A stretch of 40,963 nucleotides of DNA from Promethearchaeota archaeon (GCA_013375475.1 JABXKD010000029.1:1-40963); one strand, 5' to 3'; counted from the stretch's first letter, positions 29,873 to 40,284 are shown. Notes: generated by a model not told the origin, from the letters alone. Program-made: numbers and translations.

Positions 29873-32800
29873 TTAATCTTTAAGACCTTTTTCTTCTAGT
29901 AAAGAATCTAAATCTGTCTCTTGTTTGTCTTTTTCCTCGACTTCAGTTTTTTTAGATTTCTTTTTACTTAGTTTTTTAGCTTTCTTAGCTGGAATTTCTT
30001 CTAACTTTTCTTCCGGTTCTTCAGCGGGTAGTTCACTCACCGATACGTATTTCCCTTTTCTTGGTCTGGCTTTTATTGGTTCTTCGAAAGGAGTTTCAAT
30101 TTTCTTGATTGTTTTTCTAACATACATATACATAATTGCCCACACTATCACGAAAATACCAATCATTATTAAAGTAAAAAAGCCGAACACTAAATCTTCA
30201 AGAAGAGGGGCGTAGATGTCAAATATCTTAGAGTTTTGAAAAATTACTTCTTCTTGAGTTACTTCGTTTCTTGCTCCAATAGATACTGAAATGCTCATTT
30301 GATTGATGGTTAGGACATTTATTTTTATCAAAATCTTCGTCGCATCTCCAGGTTTAAATTGTGCTAATGCCAAATAATCTATCTGCACAATACTATAAGT
30401 TAAAGAAGGAGATATATCAATAGAAATATCGGGGATTGACACATTGAGCTCAGAATCACCTACATTAGTTAATAATATCTGTATTGTCGATGGTTTGTTT
30501 TTATAAATCTGATCTACATTCGAAATTATCCGTAATGATATGTTGTTAAATGCTCTAAACATAGGGACAGTAATATTATGCGAAATAGCTGAGGTATATT
30601 GATCCCCTTGCCAGGTTAATCGTAATTTGAACTCATCTTCACTTGGTAACAATAAGGTATCGATTTCAAAATTTGTTGTTCCATTAATACCCGAGATTTG
30701 ACTCGAGAAGTTTTCCCATATGTCATTATTTAAGTATTGGAGTGAAACATTTTTGTTAGGGATTTCAGCGCCAAGCTCAGTAGTTAAAACAGAACTGACA
30801 TTAAATTTTTGCCCGTAAATAGGTGTATTGGGGGCGATATCGATGTTTGAGAATTTACTATTAATTTTCAAGGAGAAGGATTCAATGAATTGATTATAAC
30901 TGCTAACGAAATTTTTATCAAATATATTTATTACAAATGTTGTTTGGTTTGGCAGGTATAAACATTCGTCTCTCTCGAAAGGTTTTAATATTGAAGCTCC
31001 TGTAATGTCTCTGTTTACTTTCAAAGCAATTAAATAGCCTTCAAACTCAGATTGTGTACTATTTATGAGTAAGGCATAATCGTTACTCTCAAAAGTATCA
31101 ACTTTATGACTTTCTCCACCGTATTCAAAGAAAATGGTAAACTTAGTTTTGACTCCTCCTTTTCGTATTGGTGCATTAACACCTTTCCAAATTCCATCTC
31201 CTAAAAGTGTTGGTATTGTAAGATCAACAAAGAAATCCTGCGAATCAGCACCATTAGGATCAATACTAGGTTTTAGTTTTTTAATCCCCGTAGTTTTTTC
31301 AGCAATTATCCATTCTTCATTAACTAAAGATACCAATTGAACTTTGATTTTTACTTTTAATTCGAGAAATCCATGTAAATTACGAATTCGCGTACCAATT
31401 CTAATATCTTCATTAGGGTTCAAGATAGTTTCATTCTGCAAAAAAGTTTCAACTAATATCGGTATTTGTTCATTGTTTATTCTATATATAAATTCTTGAT
31501 CAACACTAGAGTCATTAATGGCGTAAAATTTGGGGTAATACTTATCATCGGTAACATTCACAGAACCTATTAATATTGAATATTCATTGAAGACTCTATC
31601 TACTATTCCATCTAGGACATTTTGGTCGAATTTTGGTTCGTAAAAGAAATCGTTCATCTCGATATCGTAAGTATCGATGTATAACTTAAGCTTACTGCAT
31701 CCAATTGAGGAACCATTTTCCCAGAAGAAACCTAAATAGTAGTTTCCAAGAAGGGGAATATCTTGGGTAACATCTAGAATTGTTTGATTGTTAAAATCAT
31801 ATATAAGATGAGTACCATCGACTACTCCAACTCCAGAATTCATTTCAGCTCCAGGAAATTTGGTGCTATTATCAGGATAAAATAAAATTACATTTGCGTT
31901 TCCCGTAGAAGGTAGTGTACCACCAGGACCTTGAATGTCTAACTTAACAGAGATATTATCTCCATACATGAAACCATTTGTCTCCCATAATATGTCGTTA
32001 TAGTTGATGTAACTATGCATGCCATCAATGAAATTACTACTAGTTAAAGCCAGAGAGTAAATTCCGCTTTTACCATTAATAATGTAATCAGGAACTGCTG
32101 TAAAATCGTAGGAGGGCCTGGAGAGTAAGCTGCGCTCTCCTCCCGTTTTGTTTACAACTTCAGCGTATATATCGTCATAAAAAGGACTAGGATTTGTTAA
32201 ATTGTGCGCATTATAATCGTTCGGATAAACAAACCAAAATTCTTGAAAAGTCCAATCGTTTAAGTTAGCATCTGCAAGGTTTAGCGTGAAATTTAACTGC
32301 CATTCGGGATCAATATCATACGATACATTATAATAACTAATTGCGTTTTCTATCCAATACGCCTTTACAGTATAGCTTACATTGAATTCAAATCCTTTTA
32401 TAATGCTTGTATTCCAAGAAAGGTCAATTGGGAAATTAAACGATCCGTCATTAACTATAGGCGTTGTAAAACTATTATTCCATAGTCCTAAACCCCATGT
32501 TAACGAAGAGCTCTCATCGTAAGGAGGGTCGCTAATAACGCTATTATTTAACGCAATATCTTGGATTCTTAATGTGTCTTGATTATTATAAGGATTTATA
32601 AAGTCTGAAGGCACATATGCCCTAGTTACATTTAATTTAAACGCTGCAGCATCCAATTTTTCTGACTGATAGAGCGGTGACGAGAGTACTTGTTTCTCGG
32701 CGACATTCCACGTAAATCCGTTATTAATAGAAGTTCTTAATTGATGGTCAATTGTCTCCTCGGGATCGCCATAAGTTTGTCTCGGTAGCGTTACTAAGCT

Positions 32801-34078
32801 GTATATTTCTTCAGTACGGTTTGATTTTATTACTATGAAGTAATTGTAAAGTTTTAGATTTTGAGTGTTCGCGAGATTAAATTCGAAGTATGTTAAGGAA
32901 TCTCCATGGTATTCGTTAAAACCAACGATCTTAGAATCGATTAACTTAGCACCATCGGGTTTCAGATTATTTGAAGCTAAATTTGCTTGAGTTCGTGCTA
33001 TAGTATCGTTTGCTTCATACAGCGTTATATTTAATTCTGCATTCACAGCTTCGTTTAGGTCCAAAGTTCTAATCCACGCATAGAAACCGTTTACTGTAGA
33101 ACTTTTACCTTTTAAATCAAACTCTAAAGCCACTTGTTTGCTATCGGAAATTGGTAAGTCAAATCCGTAGTTAGACGCTAGCTCGAATTCTCTTAGCAGA
33201 AGGATAAAATCAGGAGTATCGTATTTTTGGAGGTAAAATTGTATTTGACTAACATCAGAGGTGTTAATGTAGTTTAGATTTTCGTTGACGAATCGGTCTT
33301 CAAACTGTTGAGTACCTAAACTGCTATTTATAAACATCCTATCAGTTACATTTATCCAAGTTGAGTCAGAAATATCTAGCATTTTCAACGTTAAAAAAGC
33401 ACTACTATTAAGGCTACTCGTAAATCTTGAAATTAAACCTAATATTAAGTCTCTATCGAAATTCAAATCGAATAAAGATCCATCATAGATAGTACCAGCA
33501 AAATTTGAGGAAATTGTAAAATTCAGTATACCACCTAAAGATTCTAATTGTATGTAAGTAGCTAAGTTGCCATCGACTAAATCATTAAAATTTTTTGAAG
33601 GAGGTTCAATTCCTGTGTTAACACTCATAGCCGATGTATCTTCATCATAAACAAATTTTATAAAATCATCTGCATACAACGCGTCAGTGTCTTCCATTAT
33701 ATAATCTGTGGTATAATTATTCTGAAATTCGAAGTTAAAATTACCATATGTTAGGTATGTTGTATCTGTAGTTGACATAGAAGGAATGTCAAAAGATGCT
33801 TGATTATTAATGTTAGATGAGGAACTATTTACCGCGTAGATTCTAACATCTTGATTGACTCCTGAACCCGTAATATAGTAATCTGTTAGATACGGGTCAA
33901 TATCAGAAGACTTAATATTATTATCGTCATTTAACCAATTTTGTTCTTGGTTATTACTTATATCAAAATTAAAATTACTAAAAAGCTGAATATTTGCTAA
34001 CAGCATAGAGATCATAAATATGCTGGCCACTACAATTCTTTTAACATCCTTTTTTCGTCGTTGAATCAAAAAAACCAA
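29873..34078 (-). CDS. Very large secreted, membrane-anchored surface protein (1401 aa)
   Basis: A 1401-residue protein. An N-terminal basic part and hydrophobic segment (about 15-35, VVASIFMISMLLANIQLF) act as a signal or anchor; about 1250 residues outside the cell follow, rich in Asn, Ser, Thr and Tyr and in beta-strand patterns, with many Asn-x-Ser/Thr sites. The later part has Ig-like beta-sandwich features (PNKNVSLQYLNNDIWENFSS ... FEIDTLLLPSEDEFKLRLTW, about 1160-1215). A C-terminal helix (about 1293-1320, FGFFTLIMIGIFVIVWAIMY) is followed by an 81-residue cytosolic tail very rich in Lys and Glu (AKKAKKLSKKKSKKTEVEEK). No enzyme domain is recognised. Possible surface-layer, adhesion or sensor role, with the long charged tail available for intracellular contacts. 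Confidence 0.75.
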   Translation of the reverse strand: MVFLIQRRKKDVKRIVVASIFMISMLLANIQLFSNFNFDISNNQEQNWLNDDNNIKSSDIDPYLTDYYITGSGVNQDVRIYAVNSSSSNINNQASFDIPSMSTTDTTYLTYGNFNFEFQNNYTTDYIMEDTDALYADDFIKFVYDEDTSAMSVNTGIEPPSKNFNDLVDGNLATYIQLESLGGILNFTISSNFAGTIYDGSLFDLNFDRDLILGLISRFTSSLNSSAFLTLKMLDISDSTWINVTDRMFINSSLGTQQFEDRFVNENLNYINTSDVSQIQFYLQKYDTPDFILLLREFELASNYGFDLPISDSKQVALEFDLKGKSSTVNGFYAWIRTLDLNEAVNAELNITLYEANDTIARTQANLASNNLKPDGAKLIDSKIVGFNEYHGDSLTYFEFNLANTQNLKLYNYFIVIKSNRTEEIYSLVTLPRQTYGDPEETIDHQLRTSINNGFTWNVAEKQVLSSPLYQSEKLDAAAFKLNVTRAYVPSDFINPYNNQDTLRIQDIALNNSVISDPPYDESSSLTWGLGLWNNSFTTPIVNDGSFNFPIDLSWNTSIIKGFEFNVSYTVKAYWIENAISYYNVSYDIDPEWQLNFTLNLADANLNDWTFQEFWFVYPNDYNAHNLTNPSPFYDDIYAEVVNKTGGERSLLSRPSYDFTAVPDYIINGKSGIYSLALTSSNFIDGMHSYINYNDILWETNGFMYGDNISVKLDIQGPGGTLPSTGNANVILFYPDNSTKFPGAEMNSGVGVVDGTHLIYDFNNQTILDVTQDIPLLGNYYLGFFWENGSSIGCSKLKLYIDTYDIEMNDFFYEPKFDQNVLDGIVDRVFNEYSILIGSVNVTDDKYYPKFYAINDSSVDQEFIYRINNEQIPILVETFLQNETILNPNEDIRIGTRIRNLHGFLELKVKIKVQLVSLVNEEWIIAEKTTGIKKLKPSIDPNGADSQDFFVDLTIPTLLGDGIWKGVNAPIRKGGVKTKFTIFFEYGGESHKVDTFESNDYALLINSTQSEFEGYLIALKVNRDITGASILKPFERDECLYLPNQTTFVINIFDKNFVSSYNQFIESFSLKINSKFSNIDIAPNTPIYGQKFNVSSVLTTELGAEIPNKNVSLQYLNNDIWENFSSQISGINGTTNFEIDTLLLPSEDEFKLRLTWQGDQYTSAISHNITVPMFRAFNNISLRIISNVDQIYKNKPSTIQILLTNVGDSELNVSIPDISIDISPSLTYSIVQIDYLALAQFKPGDATKILIKINVLTINQMSISVSIGARNEVTQEEVIFQNSKIFDIYAPLLEDLVFGFFTLIMIGIFVIVWAIMYMYVRKTIKKIETPFEEPIKARPRKGKYVSVSELPAEEPEEKLEEIPAKKAKKLSKKKSKKTEVEEKDKQETDLDSLLEEKGLKD

Positions 34079-34230
34079 CCGTTATTATCAATATTTTAGT
34101 TATTAAATAATTTAAGAATATTAAAATTTGCCAATTTATATTAAATTTATTCGATAGATTACTAAATGACAAGATATTCAGATTATTAGTACATAAAAAA
34201 AATAAAATATGAAGATGGTTAAATTAGATT

Positions 34231-35589
34231 ATGAGGGAAGAATTAATTATAGATAAAATTGAACAAGAAAAAGAAGAATACATCGAATTCTTTAGGAAAC
34301 TTGTCCAAAGCGACTCTATAAATCCACCTGGGAATGAAAAGAATGTTGCTTTAATTATTGATGATTTCTTGAAAGCGATAGGAGTGAAAACCGAAATTTT
34401 CTCATTTGGAAATAACCGTGCCAATTTAGTAGCGTATTTAAATGATTCTTTTGATGGCCGAAATTTGTTATATAATGGACATATGGACACTGTTCCTCCC
34501 GGTTCCGAAGAAGATTGGAAATACTCCCCATTATCGGCTTTGATAAAGCGTAATAAGCTTATGTTTGGCAGAGGTACTACTGATATGAAAGGAGGCTTAG
34601 CTGCTATGGTTATTGCATTAAAAATTTTAAAAGAGTTAAAAATGGAAGTTGCGGGAAACTTAATTTTAAACGCCGTGGCTGACGAAGAAACAGGGGGAAA
34701 ATTTGGAACTGGTTGGTGCGTAGATAACCCTCTAAAGGAGATAAAATGTGATTTTGCAATCATTGGCGAAGCTACAGGTCTTAACCCTCTTCCAAAAGCA
34801 ATACTTGTAGGGGAAAAGGGACATCTTCAAATAAAAATAACTACAAATGGGATTTCTGGTCATTCTGGAATGCCCGCGATGAGTAAAAATGCAATCTATA
34901 TGATGAGCGAGATCATTGAGAAATTAGATAAACTCGAGAAGTATATTCCTAAAACCAAACCACCAATAGAATTAGATAAACTTAAAAGATTAGTTGGAGT
35001 GTCATTTCCAAGCGAGGAAATTTTTGAAAGAATTATGAAGGAACAACCTGATTTAGATAGCGTTCTTCAATCTCTAACATCCTTTTCTAAAGCACTAACG
35101 ATGATTAAAGGAGGAATAAAAGTAAATGTTATTCCAGACTCTTGTGAAGCAGTCCTCGATGTCAGGCTTTTACCCGAACAAAAGAGTGAACCCATTTTAA
35201 TGGCTTTAAAAAAACTGATCGAAGAAGATGTTGGGTATGTAGTAAAAGATCAATCAAACGATACTTCCAGCCAAATCTTTGTTGAGCTCCAAGTAATTAC
35301 CGACTCTGAAGGATCTTATTGGAGTGAATGGGAGGAATCAAGCGATCTAAAAGAATTTTACGAACTTGTTGAAATGGTTTACGAAAAAAAGCCCTTTTAC
35401 TTTCTATTACCTGCATCTGCAGATGCACATTTTTTACGTAACAAAGGTTATTGCCCCCAGACTATTCTCTTTGGACCCGGTCGAGGAAGAACTGCCCATG
35501 CAGCTGATGAATTCATCGAAATTTTAGATTTTATTCGAGCCATCAAAGTTTATGCGATCTTTGCTTATAGATTTCTAACTAAAAAATAA
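34231..35589 (+). CDS. M20-family metallopeptidase / deacylase (ArgE/DapE/carboxypeptidase type)
   Basis: A 452-residue M20 hydrolase. Zinc ligands and catalytic residues visible: YNGHMDTVPPG (H84, D86), FGRGTTDMKGG (D118), VADEETGG (E152 base, E153 ligand), AIIGEATG (E180) and, near the C-terminus, GRTAHAADE (His). The insertion domain for dimerisation lies at about 190-330 (GHLQIKITTNGISGHSG). The family removes N-acyl groups or single amino acids from peptides and amino acid derivatives; whether it is an acetylornithine/succinyl-diaminopimelate enzyme or a general peptidase cannot be decided. Cytosolic. It is divergent from the large surface protein. Confidence 0.88.
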   Translation: MREELIIDKIEQEKEEYIEFFRKLVQSDSINPPGNEKNVALIIDDFLKAIGVKTEIFSFGNNRANLVAYLNDSFDGRNLLYNGHMDTVPPGSEEDWKYSPLSALIKRNKLMFGRGTTDMKGGLAAMVIALKILKELKMEVAGNLILNAVADEETGGKFGTGWCVDNPLKEIKCDFAIIGEATGLNPLPKAILVGEKGHLQIKITTNGISGHSGMPAMSKNAIYMMSEIIEKLDKLEKYIPKTKPPIELDKLKRLVGVSFPSEEIFERIMKEQPDLDSVLQSLTSFSKALTMIKGGIKVNVIPDSCEAVLDVRLLPEQKSEPILMALKKLIEEDVGYVVKDQSNDTSSQIFVELQVITDSEGSYWSEWEESSDLKEFYELVEMVYEKKPFYFLLPASADAHFLRNKGYCPQTILFGPGRGRTAHAADEFIEILDFIRAIKVYAIFAYRFLTKK

Positions 35590-35701
35590 AGAAATATAGG
35601 CTAAAAAACTATATAGCATAAATAATTAGAATAGAAATTTATTTAAGACCTTTTTATTTTAATACCTTTAAATTCATTGATGATTTTATAGAAACAAGAA
35701 A

Positions 35702-36886
35702 GTGCAAGATTTAGTAAAAATAGAAGACTGCGTAATTCTTATAGATTCCTCAAGATCTATGGTAAGGAAAGATTTCAAACCTAATCGACTAGGAGTTGCA
35801 TTAGAAACCGCAAAAAGGTTTATTCACGAGAAATTCCTAATAGATCCCAAGGATCGTATAGCGATATTCTCGTTTGGGGCAAATATTGCTAAATTGAGCC
35901 CATTTAGTTTCGAAAAAGATAAATTAGTAGAAGCTTTAAGCCGAATTCATATTTCAGGGAAAGGATCGCTTGACGAGGGTCTCGCATTTTCACTTCAATT
36001 TTTAGTTGGAGAGATGCGAAAGTTAGGAGGTAGAACAAGTAGGATTTTCATTATCTCTGACAATAAACTAGAATATAGTGATAAAATCCACAAAATTGTT
36101 GAGATAGCAAAAGGTTTGGGAATTTACATTGACGCGTGTCAATTAGGGAAAACTGAAGACCACTCACAGAGTATCTTAAAAAACCTAGCTAAAAATACTG
36201 GAGGTCAGTATGGTTTTTTTAACAATTCAAAAGCGTTATTAAATGCTGGAGCCTCTTATGCTTCAAAAAAAGAACTTAAAGATTCTACCGATTATTTTGA
36301 TCCTGCTAAAAAAAGCGACATAGCCCCTTTAATTAGCGAGATTGCTTTACAACTTAGGAGACCAAACGTACTCGATATTCGTCTAATGATGAGCAATAAA
36401 GAACGAGGTCAAGAAAAATGTCAAATTTGCCATTCAGTGAAAGCCCAAATTACAGGAGCCGATTTTTATAGCGAGGGACGCTACTGTCCATCTTGTGAGA
36501 GACCAATGCATCTTTCTTGCGTCGCTATGTGGGCAAAGAAGACAGAATATAGGGAAAATGTATTCAGATGTCCATTTTGTTATTTCTTGTTAGAACTCCC
36601 TGCCAGTGCGTCAAAGTTAGTTGAAGAAAAGGTTGAATTAGAAGAGCCTAAAATAAAATTAATTGATGAGAGCGGGATAAATGTCACAAAAATGACTCAA
36701 ATTCAGGAATCTGAAATCGGTAAAATCGACGCTTCATGTACACTTTGCCATAGCATATTTTTAGGCGACTATAACGTATTTCAATGCGATAAATGTGGAG
36801 CGTACTACCACGAACCGTGTTTAAATAAAATGCATAACGAAATCAATGCGTGTAGAAATTGTGGTGCTCAAATCACTTTAAAATAG
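35702..36886 (+). CDS. VWA-domain protein with two C4HC3 zinc fingers, Ssl1/p44-like
   Basis: A 394-residue cytosolic protein starting at GTG 35702. Residues 5-190 form a von Willebrand A domain with a complete-looking metal site: DSSRS (D15, S17, S19), S89 in GKGSLDEGL and D120. DFKPNRL (24-30) just after this site recalls the DLKPNRL of the TFIIH subunit p44/Ssl1. Two zinc fingers follow: C240, C243, C262, C265, H270, C273, C290, C293; and C346, C349, C362, C365, H370, C373, C384, C387, both of C4HC3 (PHD/RING-variant) spacing. The order VWA, finger, C-terminal RING-like finger is that of Ssl1. Homology is proposed from memory of the p44 sequence. Role could be transcription/repair scaffold or ubiquitin-ligase-like. 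Confidence 0.82.
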   Translation: MQDLVKIEDCVILIDSSRSMVRKDFKPNRLGVALETAKRFIHEKFLIDPKDRIAIFSFGANIAKLSPFSFEKDKLVEALSRIHISGKGSLDEGLAFSLQFLVGEMRKLGGRTSRIFIISDNKLEYSDKIHKIVEIAKGLGIYIDACQLGKTEDHSQSILKNLAKNTGGQYGFFNNSKALLNAGASYASKKELKDSTDYFDPAKKSDIAPLISEIALQLRRPNVLDIRLMMSNKERGQEKCQICHSVKAQITGADFYSEGRYCPSCERPMHLSCVAMWAKKTEYRENVFRCPFCYFLLELPASASKLVEEKVELEEPKIKLIDESGINVTKMTQIQESEIGKIDASCTLCHSIFLGDYNVFQCDKCGAYYHEPCLNKMHNEINACRNCGAQITLK

Positions 36887-36980
36887 TATATTATTTATCA
36901 ACCAAAACTTAAAATTTTAACTCCTTTTGTTGAAAATATTTAAGCTAACCTTCGTTATATTTATAAACGAGAGTTAATAG

Positions 36981-39038
36981 GTGATCAATTTAACGAGTAA
37001 TCCAAAAGGTAAATGGGTTGTAACATCTGCATGGCCTTATGTAAATGCTACACCACATTTGGGCAATTTAATTGGAAGTACTCTATCAGCGGATGTGTTT
37101 GCAAGATTTTTGAGAATGAAGGGTGAAGATGTGGTTTTTGTTTCAGGATCAGATTCTCATGGAACGCCCATTTCTGTGGAAGCAAAAAGATCTAAAGTTC
37201 CGGCCAAAGAATTAGCTTTGAAATATCATAATATTATTAAAGACTTACACGAGAAATGGCAGATCTCTTTTGATAATTATACAATAACTCATAATCCTAC
37301 TCATATTGAATATGTAAAAAAGATGTATTTGGATATTCAAAAAAATGGATATGTAAAAGAAAAAGAAATTGAATCTCTCTATTGTGAAAATGATAACTTG
37401 TTCTTGCCTGATAGATTTGTAGAAGGTACTTGTCCTAACTGCAAAGATGATGGCGCCAGAGGAGATCAGTGTGATAAGTGCCAAAAAATCCTCACACCAT
37501 TAGAATTAATAAATCCAAGATGTGCAATATGTGGAAACACGCCTGTAAATAAGAAAACAAAACACTGGTACTTGAATTTACCTAAATTACAAGACCGATT
37601 GAAAAAATTGATTGATGAAAATGAAATAATCCCCCCTAATGCACGAAAAATGTGTTTAAATAGTATTGAAGAGGGACTACCAGAACGAGCAATTACACGA
37701 GATCTTGAATGGGGGATCCCTGCACCTTTCAAAGGCGCTGAACAAAAGACGATTTATGTATGGTTTGAAGCTGTATTGGGATATATTACCGCAGTGAAAG
37801 AATGGGCAGATAAAATTATCAAGGAACCCGATAGATTTGATTCCTTTTGGAAAGATCCTAATACGAAAACAGTCTATTTTATAGGGAAGGATAACATTAT
37901 ATTTCACTTAATAGTTTTTCCCGGTTTGTTGATTGCATATAATGAAGACAAAGTAGATAGTGAAAAACTTGTGTTGCCATATAATGTCTCCTCAACAGAA
38001 TGGTTGCTTTATGAGAATGAGAAACTTTCTAAATCTAGAGGAATTGGGATATGGATTGATGAGGCACTAGAATTAGCTCCCCTTGATTACTGGAGATTTA
38101 ATTTGTTATTTAATCGCCCAGAAACAAGTGACACATCGTTTTTATGGTCTGAATTTGAGAATAATATAAAAACTCTTAATGATAATATTGGTAATTTCAT
38201 CCATCGTACGTTAACTTTTATTGAAAAGCAATTTAATAATACTATTCCCCCGAAAATAGAATCTGTTGAATCTGATATAAAATTTATAGAGAAAATAAAT
38301 ACAATAAGCCTAATGGTGGGAGAGAGTTTACAAAACTTTAAAATAAGAAAAGCTATAAGAGATATCGTCAATTTTGGAAAAGAGGGGAATATATTTTTAA
38401 ATGAAAGAGCCCCTTGGCATTTGATCAAAGAAAATAAAGAAGCTGCCGGACATGTATTTAATATTTGTGCTCAAGCAGTGTATGCATTAGCGATTCTATT
38501 AGGTCCATTTATACCAGATACTTCGGAAAAGATATTATCATATTTAAATGCTCCAAAATTAAGTGAATTGTCATGGGATAGTATCAATGATGACTCGATA
38601 AAAGCAGGACAAAAAATCAAGAAACCCCAACCTCTTTTTCAAAAATTAGAGATTGGAGAAGTTAAAGAAGAATATAAAAAGTTAAAAGAAGGAAAACCCA
38701 AAAAAGGTGGTAAAGAATTGGTTTCATACGAAGAATTTAAGAAGCTCGATATACGAATAGCACTCATTGAGAGTGTAGAAAAGGTTCCTAAAGCAGACAA
38801 ATTGTATAAATTATCTATTGCTTTAGGAGACGAAAAGAGGACATTAGTTGCGGGTTTAGCTGAACAATATAAAGCAGACGAACTAAAAGGTAAAAAAATC
38901 GCAATACTTGCAAACTTGGAACCGAGAAAACTTAAAGGGATTCTAAGCGAAGGTATGCTTCTTGCTGCTGTTGATGGGAAAATCGTATCTGTTTTAACAC
39001 CTGATAAAGAAATCCCCTCAGGCGCAAAAGTAGAATAA
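36981..39038 (+). CDS. metG: Methionyl-tRNA synthetase with C-terminal tRNA-binding domain
   Basis: A 685-residue class I synthetase that charges tRNA-Met for start and elongation. Seen: the HIGH-type motif PHLGNL (26-31), the KMSKS-type loop KLSKS (348-352), the zinc-binding connective region with C151, C154, C164, C167 and C181, C184, the WFEAVLGYIT methionine pocket, and the C-terminal OB-fold tRNA-binding domain (about 582-685, YEEFKKLDIRIALIESVEKV ... LANLEPRKLKGILSEGMLLA) of the EMAPII/Trbp111 type. In many archaea this last domain is a separate protein, while here it is fused. Start is GTG 36981; no in-frame ATG precedes the catalytic core. It sits 94 bases after the VWA gene and abuts a convergent gene. 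Confidence 0.93.
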   Translation: MINLTSNPKGKWVVTSAWPYVNATPHLGNLIGSTLSADVFARFLRMKGEDVVFVSGSDSHGTPISVEAKRSKVPAKELALKYHNIIKDLHEKWQISFDNYTITHNPTHIEYVKKMYLDIQKNGYVKEKEIESLYCENDNLFLPDRFVEGTCPNCKDDGARGDQCDKCQKILTPLELINPRCAICGNTPVNKKTKHWYLNLPKLQDRLKKLIDENEIIPPNARKMCLNSIEEGLPERAITRDLEWGIPAPFKGAEQKTIYVWFEAVLGYITAVKEWADKIIKEPDRFDSFWKDPNTKTVYFIGKDNIIFHLIVFPGLLIAYNEDKVDSEKLVLPYNVSSTEWLLYENEKLSKSRGIGIWIDEALELAPLDYWRFNLLFNRPETSDTSFLWSEFENNIKTLNDNIGNFIHRTLTFIEKQFNNTIPPKIESVESDIKFIEKINTISLMVGESLQNFKIRKAIRDIVNFGKEGNIFLNERAPWHLIKENKEAAGHVFNICAQAVYALAILLGPFIPDTSEKILSYLNAPKLSELSWDSINDDSIKAGQKIKKPQPLFQKLEIGEVKEEYKKLKEGKPKKGGKELVSYEEFKKLDIRIALIESVEKVPKADKLYKLSIALGDEKRTLVAGLAEQYKADELKGKKIAILANLEPRKLKGILSEGMLLAAVDGKIVSVLTPDKEIPSGAKVE

Positions 39039-39039
39039 T

Positions 39040-40284
39040 TTATAACTTCAAAGAAAATATTGGATTTAATCGAGCAATTATTTCGCCAAGCTCCAATTGG
39101 AGAGTTTTAAGTATCACATCTCTTCCTCTATACTCGAATTGTAATTCCTTTACATTGCGGATGATCTTTAATTTATTTCTAGCTTTTATTAATTCACAAG
39201 CAAAATATCTCTGGTCTTTATATTCTAATACTTTTTGTACTCGGCTTATGTCAGGTAACAAGTATCCCCCTCCGTGGGGCAACAAATTAGCGTTTGTTAA
39301 AAGGTCTTTCAATTCAAAATTTACTGCTCTTTCTAAGAAATCGTTATTTTTTAAGGTCGTTTCAGAAAAACTCTTTCGTCCTCTAAAAAGATAAGCTGCC
39401 AAGTCTGCTCGTAATGCGGTTGGGAAGATATCATTTGAGATAAAATCGCTTTGTACATCTGTACAGTTGCTTCCTAGGTACATATTATTGTAATCTTTTA
39501 AAAATTGATGGGGTGTATTACAAATTACCTTATAATCAGAACTGAACAGATTCATAGCAATTATCTCTCTTTTTAAATTTGAAAAGTTTATTGCCTTTTT
39601 GTTAAATTCAAAATATTCTTTAGCATCTGAGTCAAGTAGTATAAATTGATTTCCAAGTTCAGTAGGTTCCTTAATTGCATGATCAATTAAAGATTTTGAG
39701 CTGTCAATGTATAAGCCTATACCATAGCGATCATCGCGAAATTCTGGAGCAGAACCATGTATCATAAAAATATATGGAGGGAAATTTAGATCTGAGAGAT
39801 TTTTTGTTTCATAACAGTTAATGAAATGATTGGATATCCCATAATCCCAATTTATAAGAACTTCTCCACTGTATAATTCCATACTCTTTACATTGTCTAT
39901 TTCTTTTATGATCTCGTAAGCGTCTGGTAATTCTTCTAATCCTCCTACTAATATTCCGCAACAATTTGGTTTAATGTTCAAAAAAACAATTTTATCGCTC
40001 CCAGAACCCCAATTTAATCTCCCACCATAACCAAGTCCGGAATTCCATCTAAAATTATTCCTTGAAATCGTTTCATCTGGAGAAGATATAAAGGTAGCTT
40101 TAGGTTCAAATCCATATTTCTCTTGAATGAGGTGAAATTGAGCTAAACCATATTTCATATTCGCTTTACATAATTTCGAAGCACCATCATTCAAACCAGT
40201 AGAAAAAATGTAATCGTTTGCTCTTTGAAGTAGCTCTATTTTAGACAATTCAGAAATTTTATTGGATAACCTAATTGAACCCAT
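39040..40284 (-). CDS. Unrecognised conserved-looking protein (414 aa)
   Basis: A 414-residue soluble protein without signal peptide or membrane segment. I do not recognise it. Notable stretches: NSGLGYGGRLNWGSGSDKIV (about 81-100), PNCCGILVGGLEELPDAYEI with a vicinal Cys pair, a HGSAPEFRDDRYGIGLYID segment, and PHGGGYLLPD (about 336-345). The glycine-rich and charged parts suggest an enzyme. The C-terminal 60 residues are charged and helical. It is divergent from the incomplete gene at the right edge across an 88-base shared promoter, so the two may work together. The ATG at 40284 is the natural start. Confidence 0.72.
   Translation of the reverse strand: MGSIRLSNKISELSKIELLQRANDYIFSTGLNDGASKLCKANMKYGLAQFHLIQEKYGFEPKATFISSPDETISRNNFRWNSGLGYGGRLNWGSGSDKIVFLNIKPNCCGILVGGLEELPDAYEIIKEIDNVKSMELYSGEVLINWDYGISNHFINCYETKNLSDLNFPPYIFMIHGSAPEFRDDRYGIGLYIDSSKSLIDHAIKEPTELGNQFILLDSDAKEYFEFNKKAINFSNLKREIIAMNLFSSDYKVICNTPHQFLKDYNNMYLGSNCTDVQSDFISNDIFPTALRADLAAYLFRGRKSFSETTLKNNDFLERAVNFELKDLLTNANLLPHGGGYLLPDISRVQKVLEYKDQRYFACELIKARNKLKIIRNVKELQFEYRGRDVILKTLQLELGEIIARLNPIFSLKL

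Noticed and set aside
29925..30215. 96-codon plus-strand frame inside the large surface-protein gene
   Set aside because: It is the reverse of the Lys/Glu-rich tail, giving Phe/Leu/Ser-rich codons; a shadow frame.
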